From Hermodice carunculata (lineage: Eukaryota > Annelida > Polychaeta > Eunicida > Amphinomidae), in NCBI GenBank assembly GCA_964020975.1, contig OZ026625.1:36271606-36335605 (forward strand): a DNA stretch of 64,000 nucleotides. The letters are read 5' to 3'. A model generated the notes under the pieces. The model was not told the DNA's origin. It saw only the letters and a program-made list of their open reading frames with translations, and searched no databases. Both the position numbers and the translations under genes were made by a program. Every line of letters begins with the position of its first letter. Positions within the stretch are counted from its first letter, which is position 1. Of the stretch, positions 23,303 through 35,037 are shown one piece after another.

Positions 23303-23369
23303 TACATATATACATATATATGTACATATATATATATGTATATATATCTATATATATATATATATATAT
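23191..23369. repeat. Compound (CA)n-(TA)n microsatellite
   Basis: CA/CAAA repeats give way to AT repeats with ATAC and ATGT interruptions, about 180 bp in all. Confidence 0.96.
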
Positions 23370-23607
23370 TTGGTAGCTCAGCTAGTATGTATGGGTAAAC
23401 TGATGTTTCCTGAGGCCCTGTTAAGTTTGCGTACAAAGAAATATACAAAATACAATGTATGTGGGCAAAATCAAGATTATATATCCAGATAATTATGTAT
23501 TTACTGTCATCTAGTTCAATTATTTTATATTCACACAGCTATTGAGCTCATTCGAGTTTACACCTATGGTGAGTGGTATTCGAGTTTACACCTACATATG
23601 CAACCAC

Positions 23608-23633
23608 TATATATATATATATATATATATATA
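23608..23633. repeat. Short (AT)n array at a LINE boundary
   Basis: 26 bp of AT that interrupts the minus-strand LINE frame right after IRPLLEYGNSIY. Just before it, attcgagtttacacctat is present twice within 45 bp. Confidence 0.85.
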
Positions 23634-25761
23634 GAATTGCCGTACTCAAGGAGGGGCCTGATAAACATCATGTAATTTTTTCCCAGTGACTTTCCATTTA
23701 AGGTGTGTTTCATGGCACGAAGGCAGTCTATGCGATTCATAGCTTTTTTATATACAGAGTCAAGGTGATTTGCCCAGGTGCTGTCATATGACAACATTAC
23801 ACCCAGGAGCTTATGAGAGTTAGTGTCCCTGAAGCGGCATTTTAAAAAAAAACCTGGATAATTTTCATCATTTTGAGACATTGAGCAGGTCATGGAAAAA
23901 GTTATACTTTCGTTCAGGCTGATAAACTATTGATCAGCCTAAATGTATATTGCTGAAAGATCTTCGTTTCAAGTAAGGCTCACTATATCGTCATCACCCT
24001 GGCCGGCAATAACAAAAGAGACATGTCATCTGCAAACAGCCGCATATTTGATTCAGCTATACTTGAAATGTCATCAATATAAATCTAAAACATCAAAAGT
24101 CTTAATATTGACCCTTGACGTACACCAACTCTAATAATACGCCAAAATGAGGGCTGTCCATTCATTACAACACGTTGTTACATGGGTGGTAGGTACAGAT
24201 GAATAGGGAGCCGAAAAATGTGTTGATTATATCACATAAAGAACACTTTTCACACAATAGCATTGCTAGTGTTGTGCAGTGCAGCATGACCTACATCCAG
24301 TGTCTTGTACAAACAGCTGTTATTGACACCTTCCCTTGAACAGCCCAAACTAAGGTATTGTTCCAGCAGAATCTGTGCAGATGACCACAGGACTTGGAAT
24401 TGTCGGAACGTATATTCCTAGAACTTTTAAGGTTCGTATGTCATATCTAGCATAACACTGTCGGCATAATGTGAGTTGATGTACATTACTCAATTTCCAA
24501 CACTTAACCAGTGTCCCTCCCAGGCAGGAACTCTGAAAAAATAAATGAATTAAATTCCAAAAATGTATTGCCTTTTTACCTGCAATAGGTCTCTTGTAGC
24601 GTGCTCTCTCGCCATCACAATCAACTCGGTCTTTGACCTCGTTGATTATGTGGCATGATGGTCATGTGACATGTTAAAACTATCACTTGACGTCTTTGTT
24701 CAGGCCAACAGGTTTTGTCTCGTGCCGATGGATTTAAGCTTGTGGAGAAGACATTTATGCCACAAGCGATCGATAGCCTATGAAACATCCAGAAAAGCAA
24801 ATTTGACGGCTTTCCCTTCATCCATGGCTTCGAGCACAATATCATGAATCTCTAACAATTGTGAAACAGAAGAATCTCCATTTTGGCAAGCAAACTGAAA
24901 AAGTGTAAGAATTTTATTTTCGATACAATGATTGAAAATAAATTTATAAAAAGAACTTTTCAAATATCTTGCTAACGCAACTAAGGAGATATATTTGACG
25001 GTAATGTTTTGCTCCCTTTATTTTTTTGTGTGATTGATAAATAATTGCGCTTTTCCATAATTGTTGAATTTGGCAATATCTAAAGGCCTGTTAAATATCA
25101 TACACAACGGATTGCTAACTGAGGTCAGAGCAACCCTTGAAAAATCTAGAGCAGATGTTGTCAGGCCCGCTAGCCGCAGCGACTTAAAGTAGAGATATAC
25201 AATCTTTGACCAGACTTTCATCAATGTCTATACTGGTTAGGATAGATCTAATTGGATACTGAACTGTAGGAGGTTCCGCCTCATTTGTGTTGAAGGAGCA
25301 CTGTTCAGCAAAATAGCTATTGAACAGTTCAGCTTTGGCTGCATCCCTGGTTACTAAAGATTCGCCACGCTTCATAGGAGGCATTCTGGTGATACAGCTT
25401 ATTGGTCTTACAAGAACTGGTTTAGTATTTTCAACCAAAGTCGTGAATTGTAATCACTGGAATTGACCTTCTCAGTCAGAGAACTGTAATAGTTTCGTTT
25501 TTAACTTTCGTAGGTAATTTGCAACACGATTATGAGCTTTTCGGTACTTAACCAATGGACGGGGTCGTTTGTTGCCTTTGCTTTCCTATGTAATCTGTTA
25601 CGTTTACGGATAAATGTTTTGACATGAGTAGACAACTGCTGGGGTTCACCAAGGCTGACTGTACCTATCTTAGTAGGAATGTGCTTTGAGTGTTTTCTAG
25701 CTATGGCAACAAATAGCTCCTACCATTGAGGAGTTACCATGTCTTTAATATAACTTTGATA

Positions 25762-25766
<5 letters not shown>
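23634..25766 (-). mobile_element. LINE ORF2 fragment (linker, RT and thumb)
   Basis: In minus-strand order: KTFIRKRNRLHRKAKATNDP, a NYYSSLTEKVNSSDYNSRLW block and TRDAAKAELFNSYFAEQC (the linker before RT), then ILTLFQFACQNGDSSVSQLL and VKFAFLDVS (RT fingers and palm), and finally RDTNSHKLLGVMLSYDSTW with FIRPLLEYGNSIY (thumb). This is a third LINE family, CR1/Jockey-like in style. It has several frame breaks. Both ends stop at (AT)n arrays (23,608-23,633 and 25,767-25,853). Endonuclease and 3' end are missing. Confidence 0.85.

Positions 25767-25853
<87 letters not shown>
25767..25853. repeat. (AT)n microsatellite at the LINE 5' boundary
   Basis: About 87 bp of AT dinucleotide directly upstream (in LINE orientation) of the truncated LINE. 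Confidence 0.97.
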
Positions 25854-25857
<4 letters not shown>

Positions 25858-26837
25858 GAAATATCCATCAATGTTATTCAAAACAAATACAAGAGCTCCA
25901 AAGCTTAAAGAATATGATATAGGGGCATATATTTTACTAAGCAAATTACATCTAAGTACGGAATGGTGAAGTTAGGATCAGATACGCTTTATATTGAAAG
26001 TAAAGCACACAAAGTAATAAAATGCAATGTAAGACACGAATACTTTAAAAACTTACAGAATTTTTAGCTTAACAAGTATGCAATTGCACCTACATACAAT
26101 ACTTTTGTTATTGTTGTGATGTCCCCCAATGCAAACCTGATATATACAACTTCAAACTCACTGCAAAGAGACCTACCGACTTCGTAATGCTCAGTCACCC
26201 CCATAAAAAATTCTAACAAGTACGAAGGTTTTTTTCCCGCGATGTTTCTTTTTTTTTTTTCTTGATTATGGCTTCTGTTCCGTTATGCCGAAGGAGATAA
26301 TACGCAAGTAGGGTACAGAAAGGGTCATAAAAGACATCTTACATGAGAGCTACATTGTGAAGGTGTAAACTTAAAGCGGCCAAATGTGGAACAGTTTAAG
26401 TGTGGTTAAACGTGCACAAGAGCTCAAGTTTAGACAAAGAAACAATGAAAACTACAGCCTATTCAGTGAGAGTTGGGCTCATTTTTTATATGTTCATAAA
26501 TTAAAAGAGTTCACGGCTCACTGTTTAGATTGCACAGAACACTGTCAAAGGTTTAGTCTACTGAATACATTCCTTGCATTTCAGTGTATGATTTATTTTC
26601 GGCACAGATGGCCAATGAGATAAAAGGTTTTATTCTGATGGGTTGAGGTTCGCTTGTAAGTACAAGCAATCTGGTGTAATAATCAATTTGAGATATATTG
26701 AGAATTATATGTAAAATTATGAAAATAATTTTGGGACCCATAGAGGCGTGAAATATGCTTTATGGTCATATTTTTACACCTGATTAGTTTGGGGCGAACT
26801 AAAACATAAATGGACATTTAGAGCACAATTCGCAATA
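25854..26837. other. Unassigned stretch
   Basis: AT-rich with several homopolymer T runs (for example 26,248-26,260). No gene is recognised. Confidence 0.3.
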
Positions 26838-26878
26838 AAATTGTGACAAAGGACGATTTTAGTCCTTTGTCACAATTT
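26838..26878. repeat. Perfect 17-bp palindrome with a 7-nt loop
   Basis: Arms AAATTGTGACAAAGGAC (26,838-26,854) and its exact reverse complement (26,862-26,878) flank gatttta. It lies 30 bp upstream of the 72-bp minisatellite. Confidence 0.95.
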
Positions 26879-26908
26879 CTTTCAATTTTTAGTACATATG
26901 TTTCCGGT

Positions 26909-27240
26909 GATCAACAAAAATAGGGAAACATATGGTGAGGGTCGAAATATTGTAAAGTCACTAATGCCTATATTTCTGCTGATCAACAAAAATAGGGAAA
27001 CATATGGTGAGGGTATAAATATTGTAAAGTCACTAATGCCTATATTTCTGCTGATCAACAAAAATAGGGAAACATATGGTGAGGGTGTAAATATTGTAAA
27101 GTCACTAATGCCTATATTTCTGCTGATCAACAACAATTATCAAAACATACGATGAGGGTTCCAATATTGTAAGGTCACTCATATACACATTTCAACTGAT
27201 CAACAAAACATATGAAAAACATAGGGTGAGGGTGCCCATA
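26909..27240. repeat. 72-bp minisatellite, about 4.5 units
   Basis: Units start with gatcaacaaaaatagggaaa at 26,909, 26,981 and 27,053, and with diverged versions at 27,125 and 27,198. The first three units are almost identical; the last two have diverged. Because 72 is a multiple of three, one frame is open on each strand through the array (plus 26,898-27,155; minus 26,882-27,136). That openness probably reflects the repeat, not coding. Confidence 0.97.
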
Positions 27241-27921
27241 ATAAACGGTGACTTTAAATGCATCATAACTATGGTTCAGCTATCAGGGTGCGTCTTATGT
27301 GTAATAAAATATCATTCGTTCTTATTGCATGGAGGACTGGTTTCTGTTATGTGGCTTGTTACATAGAAACTACCACCGGCAGAAACAATCCAATATATAC
27401 AAGTGGAAAAACCAGCCTTCGTTACCAAGTTAGGTGCCATATGTGACATTGGATCATGCTTCTTAAACGTTAGACAGGATATGTCACATCCCTTGAAAAA
27501 TGCAGTACCGCAATTGTTGGAGCCAATGCTTTGTTTGAGGGCACAGTTAACACCAACGACCATCTACACATCTTCAAAAACCTTGGCGATATGTGAATCA
27601 TTGGACTTCCCTTTCAAACATGAACAGATTGTTGAAAAAGCATACGCTTGGACTCCAACGATTTTCTCAGATCATTCTTGAAATTGCCAGGATAAAATGG
27701 ATATGAATTTATAACTGATGGACTTCCCAGTAAGAATTCAAACCGTCCACTGTAAACCCAGTTCTAACATGCTCCTTGAGTGTGATCAGTCTACTTTAGT
27801 ATTAACATTTAAAGTTAGGATAGAAAACTAGCTTTTAAATATACAGAACCAGAGTTTTCAAACAATAGCGAACGTCACTCAGTCATGACTGCACGGAAGC
27901 ACAGGAAGGACATTTTCTTAA

Positions 27922-27923
<2 letters not shown>
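27241..27923. other. Protein-like patches, unassigned
   Basis: Two plus-strand frames overlap at 27,403-27,681. One reads LNVRQDMSHPLKNAVPQLLE and later HEQIVEKAYAWTPTIF; the other reads AIVGANALFEGTVNTNDHLH then IFKNLGD. The pattern looks like one coding region with a frame break, that is, a decayed gene fragment of unknown family. No motif allows a name. Confidence 0.25.

Positions 27924-28004
<81 letters not shown>
27924..28004. repeat. (CA)n microsatellite
   Basis: About 80 bp of CA dinucleotide. Confidence 0.97.
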
Positions 28005-28011
<7 letters not shown>

Positions 28012-29934
28012 GCAGCCTTTAATTACGGCATGATCTGAATGGAAAATTAAGCATCAAATGTGGAGGTTGTACGGATCTGTAATGATTGGAACCAAAATTA
28101 TAAATACTTTGTGCGTGGGTGTAATGCCTTTGATCTGCCTTTTGCCTTTCTCTGGAGTCATTCTTTTTTGCATATTTGTTGCATTTGTCTTTGTTATTTT
28201 TTGTGTCATCAAAGATAAAGCACTGTTTTTCAATGTAGAGCCAGATTTTATTTGTTCCCTTTGCTGTCGTCCAGAACATAAAATCTCTGTAGACGTCTCT
28301 CAAAATTTCATGACGTGTGAAATGTTATTTTCATATCTCATTCCAAAATTCTTGTTACTTATTTGAATCTTAGATTAAATGTTTATGAACATTGGAAAAA
28401 CTGCCATCAAGATTATTTGTGTTCATCGTTCTACCTTGGATTAGATTTGCATGTACCAAAAGTGTCCTTTGTACATTTCATTAATGCTATGATATATTTT
28501 TGGAAGCTAAATTATGTCCAATGCAGAAACACGCATTTGTTTACGATGTGGGTGGATTGTTTTTAGTGTTACAAGGTACAAATACTGAATATGTCATACA
28601 TGATGGGTCCATAATGTGCATCAGTTATTTTGACACTGTTCGGCATGATTTGAAATTGAAAGATTGTACAACGCTAAGTGTTGCAATACCGCTAACTGTC
28701 ACAATTAACAGTTAGCGTCAATTTTGTAACGGATAGCGTTGTTACTTTCGTAACAGATAGCGCGGGTCTTGCACCGTCATTTGTCAGAAAAATCAACCCC
28801 ACATGTTACACAACTCAATTCAACCATTTGCATTGTATAGGCAACTGCCTATTCCCTGAAGAATGAAGTAAAGAAATGTATCATTTGTCTAGAAATATTA
28901 TATCACGTGCACATCATTTAATTAATTTTTGCTGCATTTATATTTTACGTGTAATCAATTATGTGCTAATATGTATAGTTTGTACATCTATTTACTGTAA
29001 AAGTGAAGTTAAACGAGAAAGGAAACTTTATAAAGGAAATATGCCACAGTATTACGTTACATCATTTGTAACATGAAATTCTTTATGCAAAAAAATACTA
29101 TTAGATAAATGAATATAAAAATGGAGAATGTTGATAATAATAATATGATGATGATAATGATGATGAAAGTTATGATAATAGTTATTATTATTATATCTGA
29201 CATATGTGATACATTACATTCGGATAATCATGGAATAATCATATGAAATAAGCTACCAACTCCCTTATAGTGATTTTATGATATAGGGAATGTAGGGTAT
29301 ATGCTGCAATGGTTAAACAGATAATGCGCATTTTCAGATAATAATTACATGTGTGTTTTGGTTCTGCATCTGCGCCCATATAGCTATACATTTGTAACGT
29401 TTTACAACTGAGTATTTTCCTTTTACTTAAAAGTAGAAGTCTTATATGAAATTAGAAGAGTATGTAACATGACAGGGTTTAAATAAAAGAATTGGTCTCA
29501 TAAGACTTGAAATTGCTTGAAACTTCAGATAAGTCTAGTAAGCTTTTTCCTTTGACTTTGGTTATAACAATATATGTAAGCAGAGGGGTCAGAGAGCTAT
29601 TTCCATCTTGGGACATAGCTTATCCTCTTCGTTTAATTAAACAATATAAATCAAGCAAGAAGCAAGTTGGGCAACCGCAGAAACGGATATTGACTTTAGC
29701 CTTTCGCCTTGGTCAATATGCCTTTCATGAGGTCCAGGATATATCTGTAAACTAATTATCCTACAGTGATATGAGGAAAGGGGATTGGAAAAGTTGAAAT
29801 TGGAAAAAAAGGTATAGGTAGTCTGCCCTGTAGCAGACCAATAAATACACCAGCAGACCGTTAATATGGTGTTACATTTCATGGTCTGCCGACCTATATG
29901 CATTCACCTAATTGGCTGATTAACAACCACTGTG

Positions 29935-29940
<6 letters not shown>
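28005..29940. other. Unassigned stretch with a hydrophobic frame
   Basis: A plus-strand frame at 28,058-28,366 encodes ~100 residues with hydrophobic stretches (MPLICLLPFSGVILFCIFVA), but there is no splice context or known family. At 28,690-28,770 the phrases gctaactgtcacaattaaca, ttagcg and taacagatagcg form short imperfect inverted and direct repeats. A GATGAT-type run lies at about 29,125-29,190. Confidence 0.25.
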
Positions 29941-30003
<63 letters not shown>

Positions 30004-30046
30004 TATACATATATATATATACACATATGTACACACATGTAAATAT

Positions 30047-30131
<85 letters not shown>
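29941..30131. repeat. Compound (AT)n microsatellite
   Basis: About 190 bp of AT repeats with ATAC and (CA)n interruptions in the middle. Confidence 0.97.
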
Positions 30132-30135
<4 letters not shown>

Positions 30136-30149
30136 AACACTAAGCAGTG

Positions 30150-30437
30150 TTGTAATATATCGTGGGAGGGCGGCGTTCTTGCATTTTTAAAACTTGGCGG
30201 TGTTTTTAACGTTTCAGGGTGTGAAGGTATTAAAGTTTTGTAACACTTAGGGGCACTTTTAACATGAAGCGGTACTGAAATGGACGCTATCTGCTCCTTG
30301 AAACAGTTTATGGTATTGTTACACTTACGTATTTCGTTCGGGAGTAAGAAATTCAAACACATTTTTTTTTCAAGAGGAAAGTCTACTTTTGTCAAAAGAT
30401 ATTTTCTTAAAACAAGGGGACATTGACATCCCTTCAC
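30150..30437 (-). mobile_element. Possible LINE C-terminal remnant
   Basis: The minus-strand frame reads [20 protein letters not shown], which resembles the W-N-x-LP-x-x-I-K-x-C-x-S-L-x-x-F-K block near the end of many LINE ORF2 proteins. Upstream it is open for about 30 codons. The downstream part runs into an (AT)n array. The match is one motif only. Confidence 0.35.
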
Positions 30438-31093
30438 TCAGCTAACCTAGAATTCACTAAATGAATATTGAATCAATGCTTCTGTCTGAATGTGTGTGTA
30501 GTGTAATCTAAATATTCTACGTTTTGGAGGATATTATCTCTCCCAGCTAATATAAATCTTGCATTCTCACCACAACACATTTAAATTGATTAATAAAAGC
30601 ATCAGCCGGATTTACTTCAATTTATATGAAGTCGTGCTTTGGGTGGTTAGCTGTGAAGTGTATTCAAGTGGCCATGTTCCCTGAATTTTACATCTGAGTA
30701 TGAGGGCAAGACTTGCACATGACATGGACGTTATTCCATAGGTCACAAAGAACCTTGCATTTTACTATTCACTTTTTAACTTTTATCCAGGACTTTTATC
30801 CTGGTGCTCCTGTATGTGGGCCAGATTAACACAATACATGTGTTACCTTGACTTCCTTCCCAAGTTCTCAGGGTCACTTTCATAAATTGCACTGATAGTT
30901 TGCTAACTTTAAAACCAACCGAGATGAATGTATTTGATCTAGGACTGACTTAGCCGGTAGTTTGATGTTTGCGCATGAAGGTTTTTGAGATAAGTGACGT
31001 TCACCCACTCATTCTGTCCATGTAATGTCAGCTGGTTCGGCCACTGCTATACTGTGGTAGCTCTTAGGTAACCAAATGTTTCCTTATTCCTTA
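30438..31093. other. Unassigned stretch
   Basis: Contains a segment at about 30,850-30,905 that resembles 12,490-12,560 (see that entry). No gene is seen. Confidence 0.3.
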
Positions 31094-31305
<212 letters not shown>

Positions 31306-31689
31306 AAATTTAAATGAAATATAATAAAAAATTGTTTGAATTCTACAAAATACCCTTTGTTAGAACATAACTATTTATTGCACCATTATCTTCTTCAAAT
31401 ATCAAAAGAAGGTGCAACTAAAGTGTTAATAAAACACAGTATCTGATGCGACAGCTTCAACAATATTTCAGTGCATACAATGTATGTTATTACATACAAA
31501 AAGTAGGAACACTCACTGACGCATGATCCCAAAGTTTTGATATTCCATAGCTTCGTCAAAAATTTACATATTCCTGTCATTTTTGAAAAGCTTCATCATC
31601 TTCAGTCAGGCTTTTCCCCTCATGACATTACAAATCAGTCCAGCAGATATGCGGGAGATACTAGCATGTAACACGAACAGATTAACAAA

Positions 31690-31795
31690 CAAAAAACCAA
31701 AAAAACCCCCCCCAAAAAAACAAAACAAAAACAAAAACCCCCAAAATACCCCCCCCCCCAACAAAGACCCCCCTCCCCCCCCCACACACAAATGG
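31690..31795. repeat. C-rich / A-rich low-complexity tract
   Basis: Alternating C runs (up to ten) and A runs. The minus strand is G-rich with multiple G runs, so G-quadruplex formation on the minus strand and i-motif formation on the plus strand are possible. The Gly/Phe-rich frames here are artefacts. Confidence 0.9.
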
Positions 31796-32209
31796 AGATG
31801 GTCTAAATGTGAACTGTAAGATGTCGGGTGAAACTAAATGCAATATTAAAGCAATTCGTATTGTGTGGCTATGCACTGCTCTGAAAGTCGCTAGTGCATC
31901 AAAGACGGGGATACAACGAGGCATTGCAAATAATCGCAACACGATCCTATCATTGCAAGGATTTGCTTGGCACAGTAAGTATTCCAATTCTTTTAAATAT
32001 TGCTCATAGCCATCCTACATTTATGCTACATAGTTGGACAACCACGGCGCGTCTACGGCTTTCATAGACCCATCATATCTACAACATCATTTCACTTGCA
32101 AAACCATGGTTTATATACTTTTAGTCGATTATATGGCAATATATTTTAAGTATCTCGCTGGTTGGTTTTTGCTTTAGACGTGGTCTGAAATTTTTCAAAT
32201 GTCTCAGGG

Positions 32210-32530
32210 TGAACTCTAGAATTTTGCACAGAGGTCATCAGGATGACTGTACCCCTATCATGAAACAATTAGTTTTCTAATATTTTTTTCAAGGTGCCTT
32301 CCTACTTTTTGTCTAATGCTCCTGTGATAATATTATCATCAACTGCTTTAGGATATAGGTAGAGGACCACCTGGATAACACCCATCTACAAAATGAAAAC
32401 ATTCTGCGCAACTCTTCTTGAGATGAAGTCAAGAATGTAAAAAGTGTAATGGACGGAGAGATGGACGGCACACGCAAACGGATTTCATAGGCGCTGCTGA
32501 CTGATAAGTCAATACTGCTTATAATTATAA
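32210..32530 (+). mobile_element. Dispersed non-autonomous repeat, copy 2
   Basis: Shares with 8,369-9,015 an opening (gaggtcatcaggatgactgt) and an ordered end: GGACGGAGAGATGGACGGCA, acgcaaacggatttcatagg, then ctgactgataagtcaatact. It is shorter and diverged. Boundaries are approximate. Confidence 0.5.
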
Positions 32531-33359
32531 TCATGAGGGTGGCAGCGATGATGATGATAATGATAATGAATATAAGTAGGGAATTAAAAGGCCAGATTGT
32601 TTTTACAGGCTCGAAACACAACCCACACCAAATACGAGGTGCTTGAAAAATCTAATCTATCGCTGCGCCATTTTATCATATCTAGCAGTAGGGTTTTATT
32701 ATGATTTTTTTTTTCATTTTTCTATGCTGGGACCACATCAGATCATTTGACAATGATGTTGTGACATGAAGATTAAGCTCTTGAGGGTAGTAAGTTTAAT
32801 CTTAGTGGGAATGACTTTAAAAAAAAAAAATTAGCATGTACACAATACACGGTATACAACGTTTGGGGAGAAACAACGAGTTAATGACCATATTTTACAC
32901 AATGTGCAAAATTAATGCATAAACATTATTTTTTTCCATGCGCTGTTAACAATATAAGCACAGATAAAGTAGCATACTTTTGTTATAGTGTATATAAAAT
33001 TACGGCATACAGTGTGCTTTATTTCTGATCAAGCTCAGTATGCTGATAGCTGTTCACCAGTAATTCGAAGTATGAATCAAGTTTAGCAGAGTATAATCGA
33101 CAATTGTAACAGTGTACACACTACAAAATTTGATTGTCTAGCATGATGATAACATGTAAGAATAACATTTCATCTTGAACCATGAGACTCCTTCCCCGCT
33201 CGTTAAACATTGATTAATAAAAATATGAAAACAAAAGAGTCAAGGCAACTACTTTGATTCACATAGGAGTTACACGATTAATGTCATCTGTGTATTGGTA
33301 GTAATATTTTTGTCTTACTCAACGCTGTAAGATTGTTACCACTCTTTTGACTAGTCATT
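32531..33359. other. Unassigned stretch
   Basis: Short GAT-rich run at about 32,545-32,570. Nothing else recognised. Confidence 0.3.
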
Positions 33360-33720
33360 ACGCCCCTTCCGACCAGAGAAGGGGCATAAGTAATGGCTTG
33401 TTCGGTTTGTGCGTCCATCCATCTTTTACTCTGGTCCGGGGTAAAATCCACTTGTTCTTAACTTCAGATTAATGAAACTTTACACACAGGTGCATCTAGA
33501 TATAAGGGTGTTTAATGTATCAAAAATATGTCACAAGGTCAAATATCTCGGTCACAGGGGTATATCCCGGTAAAATCATGTCTGGACTGTACACTCTTTA
33601 TTCTTTAAGTTAGTTTCATGAAACTTTATACAAACAAATATCTTGACCCAAAGGTTTGTCATGTAGAAAAAGTAGGTCACTAGGTCAATAATTGTGCATC
33701 GGTACGTCCACTATCCGTGT
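33360..33720. repeat. Dispersed repeat of marine-invertebrate type
   Basis: Starts near cgccccttccgaccagagaa with a small inverted repeat (gccccttc / gaaggggc), followed by gtgcgtccatccatc, gaaactttacacacaggtgc and aagtaggtcactaggtcaa. Sequences of this style (GTCCGTCC block, then a gtcact-aggtca block) are common non-coding repeats in molluscs and echinoderms. Recognition is by style, not by alignment. Confidence 0.4.
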
Positions 33721-34948
33721 TCTGGCTGTAATTTGCATGTCTTTCATAAACATTGTTCTTGCTTTGGGTTAAATTTTTGAATGTGAGTCATGCTATTATG
33801 CGCTGTTGGAGATTTGCATGGGGATACATTCAAGTTCTTAGAGCCGTTTATCTGTCCATATGGTTTCTGCACTCTTTTAATTTCAGACCTGTTTCAGACA
33901 GGGCTTGTATATTGCACGGGGAAAAAAGGTCTGTAAGGGCTAGCTTGAGCTGAAAGATTTCGTGCCGCACATATTCGATTTTTCTGTCCATCCATTATTT
34001 CGTTTTGCCATCTGGTCAGCCACATTGTAGGATGAGGCGAAGGGCGAGCGCGCATGGAGCCAGCAATCTCCGATTGCATTTTAATTATGGTTGAAGTTGA
34101 TTGGATAAAAATTCATTACCTTGAGCAGAGAGGATATATGTAATAATAGACAGACCTGCCAGTCACACTTGCGAAATTTGGAGTTTACACAAAACCCGGG
34201 AACACATAGGTTGACCACCGATTTTTATTGGTTACACGAATACATTGACACAGATATGGACTCGTCACCGACGAGCTCCAACACACTTAACACTTTAGCA
34301 CACGTCCGTGAGTTCCATTGAACTGAAAATGCATATAAACTTCTTACTAACATTTCAATATCTGTGAACTCTTAAGCAATTACAATAATTCGAGTAACAT
34401 TACTCATTACCTTTTCTCTGACTTTTAACGAGAAATTTTAATATGCATAATTTACACATAACATTTATGAAAAGCACTTTATCAACGCGTAGGTTAAGAT
34501 AATTCTGATCTTTTCAACGTACTTTGACGCGTAATTATACATATACTCATTTACACTATTCCCGTTTGATTCACAAATTTATTAGAGACGCGTTTTTCAA
34601 ACCTGCATAATTTTCACACCATGGCACTTACCGCAGATATAACAGTTTGTGCTGCGACACATACACACATATATAATTATTTCATATCATAAATTATCAT
34701 GATCATATTCAATTCAATATTTAAACTTTCATAAGCATTGTGTTATATATTTGCCATTGCACCAAACATATCAAATAATATTCATCCGTTTCGCTGATAC
34801 GATATAATTTTTTTCATACTTGAAATACATACACCCGTATACAATATTACGTGCTATTTCACATTTTTTTCACCACTGAATCAAGACTCATTTTATATGA
34901 ATGATAAGCTTTATTGTACGCGTGATACTATAAATATGCGCAAGTTTA

Positions 34949-34950
<2 letters not shown>
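33721..34950. other. Unassigned AT-rich stretch
   Basis: No gene, RNA or repeat family is recognised. Confidence 0.3.
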
Positions 34951-35032
<82 letters not shown>

Positions 35033-35037
35033 TATAT
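34951..35037. repeat. (AT)n microsatellite
   Basis: About 87 bp of AT dinucleotide with one ATAC. Confidence 0.97.

Noticed and set aside
26882-27155. Repeated-peptide protein in the 72-bp array
   Set aside because: Openness follows from the unit length being a multiple of three, and both strands are open equally. No start context, signal or homologue is evident.
26838-27240. CRISPR-like array
   Set aside because: Repeats are contiguous tandem units without unique spacers, in a eukaryotic context.
28058-28366. Hydrophobic 100-codon membrane-protein-like frame
   Set aside because: T-rich DNA readily encodes hydrophobic residues. The opposite strand is equally open, and there is no splice or promoter context.
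31583-31987. Lys/Pro- and Gly/Phe-rich frames on both strands
   Set aside because: Low-complexity C/A tract; not coding.
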